A program made the translations under genes and the position numbers. This document shows, piece after piece, positions 42,942-47,186 of a DNA stretch of 47,186 nt. How positions within the stretch are numbered: the stretch's first letter is position 1; each line of letters begins with the position of its first letter. This DNA comes from an archaeon. GTDB taxonomy: Archaea > Thermoproteota > Thermoprotei_A > Marsarchaeales > Marsarchaeaceae. The stretch lies in NCBI GenBank assembly GCA_021817005.1, contig JAKAWJ010000004.1:58329-105514 (forward strand), read 5' to 3'. The notes beneath the pieces are model-generated. The model was not told where the DNA came from, did not search any database, and saw nothing but the letters and a program-made list of their open reading frames with translations.

Positions 42942-45572
42942 TCAGCTCCCCCCAGCAAGGAAGAAAGATTCTAGCGTCCTCTCACCCATTATCTCGTCAA
43001 AATCCAGGTCAAGCGCGTCCAGTATCTGACCGAGGGTGCTCTTCAGGAGGTCGACATACTTTTTCGTGTCTATATCCTGCGGGCGGGCAAGTTCTACTGG
43101 CTGGACGCCGTCGTTGGTTTTTACGTACCTCACCATTGAGCCTGCTGTTATATCCATACTCAGCTTCTCCTGAAGAAGTTTGGCAGCCTTGATGTGCTGA
43201 GGAGTCGTCTTGGTATAACTGGATGGGTCCTTGTTCAGCATCACTGATATTGCCAAATCCTTTACGTCGAACCTGAGGTCGCGCAGCGAGGAGTAAGTCT
43301 CTTTCAGCACCTCCCTGATTTCCCCCTTGGCCCTTTCGAAGTCCGCAGGCGTCTGTACGGAGCTGAGAACTGTCAGGGTCTTCTGGAATGTATCCTTGAT
43401 AAGGGGAGGGGTATTCCGCTTTTTCCCCAGAAGACCCTTGATATCAACTGTACCATCAGGCTTTACGCCAAAATAATTCTTCTTTCTCTCGCTAAAAGCC
43501 ACGTATCGGAACTCCTTGTCGATTTCAAGGTCGACTTTCAATTCCTTTCTTGCCCACGAAATCAGCTCAGTGATAGACGAACTGCTGGGCTGTTTGATAA
43601 ATAATGAATCAGTGTCACCGTAAATTACGTTCATGCCGATTGCCTTCGCCTTGTCCGCCGTGGAAGTGATGACATACCTGGCAATCGCGGCCGTGCTTTC
43701 AGCTACGGGGAGGCAATAAAACGGGAATGTCTCTGCGCCAAAAACGCCATAGGAAGCGTTAAGGAATACTTTGAGCGCCCTCTGCGCGACATCATACCAT
43801 GACCTGTACTCATTCGAGAGATGCATATCCTTTGACTTGGGTTTGAACCAGAGCACCCGCAGATCCCTGAGCAAACCCACCAGTTCCGAGGCCAGCCCCT
43901 TCCGCTTGGTGCACACCCAGTTTTCCGTTTCTGGAACCTTGTTACTTTTGCACTCAGGGTGAGGACAATTCAGCGTCTCGTAGCTCAGGTTATACTCCTT
44001 CAGCACAGAGGGATAAAGCGAAGCGAAGTCAAGCACGGTCACGCCAAAATAAATGCCAGTCTTTGGGCTGATTACCAGAGCGCCCTTGTACTTCTTTCCC
44101 TTGATGATGGCGGTAGTGGACGAGCCCTTTTTGCGATCCTCTATGTCGGAAGGGTTGGGTATCAACCACTCCCTCTCCCTGTGAATCGAATACATCAGGT
44201 TCTTAATCCAGGAAGAAACTCCAATTCTGACGAGGTCATCCATGCCAGTCCTGGAAGTCCTCATCAACATCACGATCAGCTTCATCACTAGATTGTCGCT
44301 GAAGCTCGTCAGTTCATATGTGATCTGTGAGTCACGAAAGCAGTAATTCGCGAGCTCAAGCGGGTAAAGGTCGTCAATAGCTCTCCCACCTAAATCGAGT
44401 TTGGTCTTTGTTATAAGCGCCTGTGCGATAGAGTCGAGTCCGTACTCTTTGTACTTAGCGTCAAAGGCATAAATCTGAATCGCACGATTCTTAAAGAATT
44501 GGAAGAGGTCGATATGGATGCCTGTGCTAAGCCTTGCTTCTCTGCGACCCATGACTATAGGGTTCTCATTTCGGGCTATTCCCAGAACCTTGGCCCTGTT
44601 GTAGAGATATTTGAAGTCAAAATTGTCCCCATTGAACGTAAGCACAATCGGGTACGCAGAGATGACTTTGAAAGTCTCTTTCAGCATTTCGGCCTCGTCT
44701 GTAAACGGATCAATCACTAGGTCGCTTGGCAGACCTTCCCCGGGGCCAGGCTCTCCGTCGCTTTTCATGAGCACTAGTGCGCGCTTTAAGCCGTCGCTCC
44801 CGCAGAACGACACAGCAGTGAGTCGTTCCTTTGCCTCCTCCACGTCGGGAAGCTTGCCACTTACTGCCTCAACTTCAATGTCCACCGCCACTCGCCTGAA
44901 ATTTGGAGCGGGTTGTGAAAGAGCGTTGAACCAGGTCATTACGGTCTGCGGGTCGACGCCAGCTTCCGTGGCGAGCTGACCAGCAAACTCTTCGGCATCC
45001 TTTATCGCGGAGGACTTTATGGGAATCAGGTTTCCGTTCGATATCCTGTAAGAGGTACCGGGTACAAGCCCTCTATCGTACATAAAGCAGTTGGCATATC
45101 GAACATTAGCTTCCCACACCGCTGGTATCTTCTCGCGAAGGCTCGAGCGGTTCCCGCCTATAGTGAGCGGGTCTCTTGCGACCAGTTTTGTATACCTAAA
45201 CTTTCGGTCATCGAGCGCGTTATACTTGAACACGGAGTCGAATCGTAGGACGGCGGGATTCGAGGATACTTCGCGAATTTCTTTAAGCTTATCCGGAGGG
45301 ATATCCGAAAGCAGGTAAGGCTTGTGCCTTGTATTGTCGTACCAGGCATACAGTTTTCCCGAGCGGCCATACAGAATTGCTACAGCCTTCTCGGCCTCCC
45401 CGTCGTACTGCACGGTGAGGAGGAGCCCTTCCTCAAGCTCGCTCGGAGTCTCCAAATGAAGCTTGACAGCAGGCTCTTCGGCAGATTCCTCGGGCTCTTC
45501 CTCCGGCGGAAGCTCCTGCTCTGGCACTTCCTCAGCCGAAAGTTCTGAGCCAACGAGCGAGATTGCTGCCAT
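42942..45572 (-). CDS. polB: Family-B DNA polymerase
   Basis: 876 residues from ATG 45572. Replicative polymerase with proofreading. Exo I is in FRRVAVDIEVEAV, Exo II in VLTFNGDNFDFKYL, Exo III in YCFRDSQITYEL. Polymerase motif A is DFASLYPSVLKEYNLSY, motif B KVFLNASYGVFGAE, motif C VIYGDTDSLFIK. A Cys-containing insert follows motif A (LNCPHPECKSNK ... VCTKRKG). The N-terminus has an acidic tract (EEVPEQELPPEEEPEESAEE) before the N-terminal domain. The frame runs back to 45737, but the extra part is not protein-like, and ATG 45572 has a TTTAA element about 30 nt upstream. Uracil-pocket and PIP-box features could not be checked. Confidence 0.95.
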   Translation of the reverse strand: MAAISLVGSELSAEEVPEQELPPEEEPEESAEEPAVKLHLETPSELEEGLLLTVQYDGEAEKAVAILYGRSGKLYAWYDNTRHKPYLLSDIPPDKLKEIREVSSNPAVLRFDSVFKYNALDDRKFRYTKLVARDPLTIGGNRSSLREKIPAVWEANVRYANCFMYDRGLVPGTSYRISNGNLIPIKSSAIKDAEEFAGQLATEAGVDPQTVMTWFNALSQPAPNFRRVAVDIEVEAVSGKLPDVEEAKERLTAVSFCGSDGLKRALVLMKSDGEPGPGEGLPSDLVIDPFTDEAEMLKETFKVISAYPIVLTFNGDNFDFKYLYNRAKVLGIARNENPIVMGRREARLSTGIHIDLFQFFKNRAIQIYAFDAKYKEYGLDSIAQALITKTKLDLGGRAIDDLYPLELANYCFRDSQITYELTSFSDNLVMKLIVMLMRTSRTGMDDLVRIGVSSWIKNLMYSIHREREWLIPNPSDIEDRKKGSSTTAIIKGKKYKGALVISPKTGIYFGVTVLDFASLYPSVLKEYNLSYETLNCPHPECKSNKVPETENWVCTKRKGLASELVGLLRDLRVLWFKPKSKDMHLSNEYRSWYDVAQRALKVFLNASYGVFGAETFPFYCLPVAESTAAIARYVITSTADKAKAIGMNVIYGDTDSLFIKQPSSSSITELISWARKELKVDLEIDKEFRYVAFSERKKNYFGVKPDGTVDIKGLLGKKRNTPPLIKDTFQKTLTVLSSVQTPADFERAKGEIREVLKETYSSLRDLRFDVKDLAISVMLNKDPSSYTKTTPQHIKAAKLLQEKLSMDITAGSMVRYVKTNDGVQPVELARPQDIDTKKYVDLLKSTLGQILDALDLDFDEIMGERTLESFFLAGGS

Positions 45573-45763
45573 TTGAAATAGCTTAGGAAGCGAACGATAG
45601 TTAAACCCTTTGCCTTTCGAGTGGCGCGTACAAGGACTAACGCAGGAGACACCCAACAGGCTTCGCTTTCCAAACTGTCTTACTCTGTCATATCGAAGTT
45701 TTTTCTTGCTAGCGGTTACCAAAAAGATAACGCTCAATATACTCTTTCACTCCTCGCATCGCG

Positions 45764-45838
45764 GGGCCCGTGGCCTAGTATGGATAGGGCGGCGGCCTGC
45801 GGAGCCGCAAGTCGAGGGTTCAAATCCCTCCGGGCCCG
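45764..45838 (+). tRNA. tRNA-Arg(GCG)
   Basis: Same sequence as tRNA-Arg(CCG) at 32127-32201 except one D-loop base and the first anticodon base; the loop CTGCGGA gives GCG. A CAATATACTC element lies about 29 nt upstream. No intron, no encoded CCA. Confidence 0.93.
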
Positions 45839-45888
45839 TATTAGAAGACCGTCTCGCATTGCCTCACATCGCCGCGAACAGGGACTAA

Positions 45889-45920
45889 CCGCAGCGCAGC
45901 CACACCGCAGCGCGGCCACA
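45889..45920 (+). repeat. Two tandem copies of a 16-bp unit
   Basis: CCGCAGCGCAGCCACA is followed directly by CCGCAGCGCGGCCACA (one mismatch). It lies between tRNA-Arg(GCG) and the cas1 relic. No function apparent. Confidence 0.6.
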
Positions 45921-46036
45921 CCAACCCTCCCGGAGCCCCAAGTCATCGAATACGTGTCATCCCAGCAACGACACCGATCTATTCCCTCGTTTCTCTTAAG
46001 TGACGAGCCATAAACGGACCCGAGCCATGTCGCCTT

Positions 46037-46725
46037 ATGGAGGACAATGAAGCGCTATTCCTTCCGTTCGAGGCGTCCTCCCTATCGGTGCGACAACACA
46101 AACTGATGTTCGCCGATTGCATCACCGGTGGCGTCTTTGACGTTCGAAATCTGCCTTTTGATTCTATTGTGGCCTACAGGGCTGGGGAGTGTGAGTTTCG
46201 ATGCAGTACGGTTCCTGATACAGCACAGGGTTCGCATTATTCATCTTAACTGGGATGGGAATCGGGTTGCGGTCACCCTTCCACCGGTACTAATCTCGGG
46301 GGAATTATACCTTGCCCAATAGCAAAGCTACTTGGATCCGAAGCGAGGGGACTAATTGGCCTGGGCCGTTGTTCGAGAGAAGATCGCAAAATCCGTGGAA
46401 TCACTCCGATTATCCAACGTGGGTAGCCGGAAGTAAATCTGCCAGAGGTCGAGTCCCTCTTGTTCCTTCCAACCCCAATGGTTTTGAAAGCAAAGGTGGC
46501 AGAGCGCTACTGGGGCGAGTTTACAAAGATGATCCATGCGGCCCAGCTCCCCTCGAGTACCAGGGCCGAAAGTAGTGTTCCAATAACTTGGGTGTATGCG
46601 ACCTGGTGAACCCCCTATTGAATCACGGTTATGGGGTCTTGGCGGCCAGCACGGCATCGCGTACAAGCCTCTCCTACCAGCGGACAACCCCAAGAGTGAA
46701 CGTCCCTGAAGTGACTTCGCACTAG
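46037..46725 (+). pseudogene. Decayed cas1-like gene (CRISPR adaptation integrase or casposase relative)
   Basis: Pieces of a Cas1 protein can be read in order through all three + strand frames. Frame a (46037-46190): LPFDSIVAYRAGE. Frame b (46191 onward): VSFDAVRFLIQHRVRIIHLN with WDGNRVAV, then ISGELYLAQ and a stop at 46320, SYLDPKRGD and another stop at 46353, then LAWAVVREKIAKSVESLRL. Frame a again (46484 onward): AKVAERYWGEFTKMI. Frame c (46588-46725): DLVNPLLNHGYGVLAAS. These match the Cas1 pattern 'PFDSIV', 'SFDAxRxL', 'LNWDG', 'LAQYxxYLDP', 'LARxxVExKI', 'AxxYW', 'DxVNxLLNYGYxxL'. The active-site glutamate expected just before AxxYW appears to be lysine. At least three frameshifts and two stops. 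No CRISPR array or cas2 nearby. Confidence 0.68.
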
Positions 46726-46770
46726 GGTTGCCCCAAGGCGGCGGACCCGCTCGCGCGTCGGTGCCTCTTG

Positions 46771-47184
46771 TCAGGACTTCAAACACACCCCCAGGGATCG
46801 AAATCGAGTCCACTCCCAAGGGACGAGTTCCGTCGAAAAAATTAAAAGTTCGGCAACCATCCGCTCGCCCGATGCCTCATGAGATCGTCTTTCGCGTCGT
46901 AGTTCCGGGGGGCTCGCCGAGGGGACTGGCGTGCGATGGGGAGGTCGTCTGGGTAGCCTGCGAGTCGAGTCCGTCGATCTCGAAGATCCCGCTCCGGGAC
47001 CAACGCTGGAAACCCGGATTTGCACTCGATTGCAGACGACCCCGGTCCCAGGCGAGGCCGCGGGGTCGTCGGCGGGGGGACAGCGTCTCTCGCAATCGTC
47101 AACAGCAGGGTTGCCGTCGTCACAGTCGTAGCTGTCGGTGCCATAGCCTTCACCATGACCAGAGCCACCGACTTCACTTCGAAG
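46771..47184 (-). CDS. Partial ORF with a MopE-like metal-binding repeat, running off the window end
   Basis: On the minus strand the frame is open from the window edge to a stop at 46771. Its first part reads GSGHGEGYGTDSYDCDDGNP, then AVDDCERRC, like the 'GYGxxxxDCDDxNPxV' repeats of MopE-type copper-binding proteins. After about 47060 the composition (many Arg, Pro, Ser) looks unlike protein, so a frameshift or a chance frame is likely. This stretch is GC-richer than the rest and overlaps the forward reading below. Low confidence. Confidence 0.25.
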   Translation of the reverse strand, partial: LRSEVGGSGHGEGYGTDSYDCDDGNPAVDDCERRCPPADDPAASPGTGVVCNRVQIRVSSVGPGAGSSRSTDSTRRLPRRPPHRTPVPSASPPELRRERRSHEASGERMVAELLIFSTELVPWEWTRFRSLGVCLKS

Positions 47185-47186
47185 AA
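46872..47186 (+). pseudogene. Possible beta-propeller gene start, partial and probably frameshifted
   Basis: ATG 46872 lies 30 nt after an AAAATTAAAAG element and opens a frame without a stop to the window end. The first ~40 residues read FRVVVPGGSPRGLACDGEVV then WVACESSPSISKI, matching the repeat 'PxGLAxDGxxLWVAxxxxxxIxKI' of NHL-like or SMP-30-like propellers. Beyond about 46990 the translation becomes Arg/His/Gln-rich and implausible, so the frame is probably broken. Partial evidence only. Confidence 0.3.

Noticed and set aside
45574-45737. N-terminal extension of PolB to the longest start at 45737
   Set aside because: The extra 55 residues are Arg/Ser/Cys-rich and unlike any polymerase N-terminus. 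ATG 45572 has a TTTAA element about 30 nt upstream.
46441-46480. tRNA T-arm-like sequence (AGAGGTCGAGTCCCTCT)
   Set aside because: No acceptor or anticodon stem could be fitted around it. It falls in the cas1 relic and is probably chance.
46352-46819. Minus-strand 155-codon frame
   Set aside because: It is antisense to the cas1 relic, rich in Trp, Pro, Cys and Gly, and has no domain. The forward strand explains the sequence better.

Overview
The window looks like a chromosomal segment of an archaeon from the Thermoproteota, most likely a Nitrososphaeria (Thaumarchaeota)-type lineage. The evidence is an archaeal ribosomal block (L11-L1-L10-L12 behind Spt5/NusG), archaeal-type AlaRS and LeuRS, a family-B DNA polymerase, a tRNA-Leu with an intron at position 37/38, tRNA genes without encoded CCA, and TATA boxes about 24-26 nt upstream of many start codons with no ribosome binding site (leaderless mRNAs). 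The class assignment is inference; the domain Archaea is secure.

Layout. 1-11.8 kb: mostly metabolic genes with wide gaps. These are an alpha-alpha toroid (squalene-cyclase-like) protein, a frameshifted VOC/glyoxalase-like gene, an ornithine cyclodeaminase-family protein, a nicotinamidase, a small gene coupled to a DUF885-like metallopeptidase with an altered zinc motif, a SIS-domain protein, an MFS transporter without a normal start codon, and a surface protein. 11.8-17.7 kb: accessory DNA with a HEPN/nucleotidyltransferase pair under a palindromic promoter, a decayed IS5-type transposase, a divergent katG/fur peroxide module and a truncated GyrI-like gene. 17.8-28.2 kb: tRNA-Leu, a GNAT-HIT-M24 operon, tRNA-Arg(TCT), a two-subunit sarcosine-oxidase-like amine dehydrogenase, an S9 peptidase and a second toroid paralogue. 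28.2-32.2 kb: an AT-rich island with two overlapping unknown genes (the first HEPN-like), then an integrase fragment at the 3' end of tRNA-Arg(CCG). 32.2-45.8 kb: core information processing: LeuRS, AlaRS, ribosomal proteins, Spt5, an archaeal prepilin peptidase, a cysteine-free thioredoxin-like protein, an unknown protein and PolB, ended by tRNA-Arg(GCG). 45.8-47.2 kb: the wreck of a cas1 gene in all three forward frames, then a stretch of different composition at the end of the window.

How it fits together. The core block lies between two tRNA-Arg genes that are near-identical and in opposite orientation. Beyond the 3' end of each lies mobile or defence debris (an integrase fragment with the HEPN cassette on one side, a cas1 relic on the other), which suggests repeated integration at tRNA-Arg. 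Amino-acid and peptide turnover is a second theme: an S9 peptidase, a DUF885-like peptidase, a creatinase-like M24 protein, an ornithine-cyclodeaminase-family enzyme and a SoxAB-type amine dehydrogenase. The best candidates for undescribed biology are the two-gene island at 29.9-31.7 kb, the cas1 relic and the HEXXGH variant of the DUF885 family.
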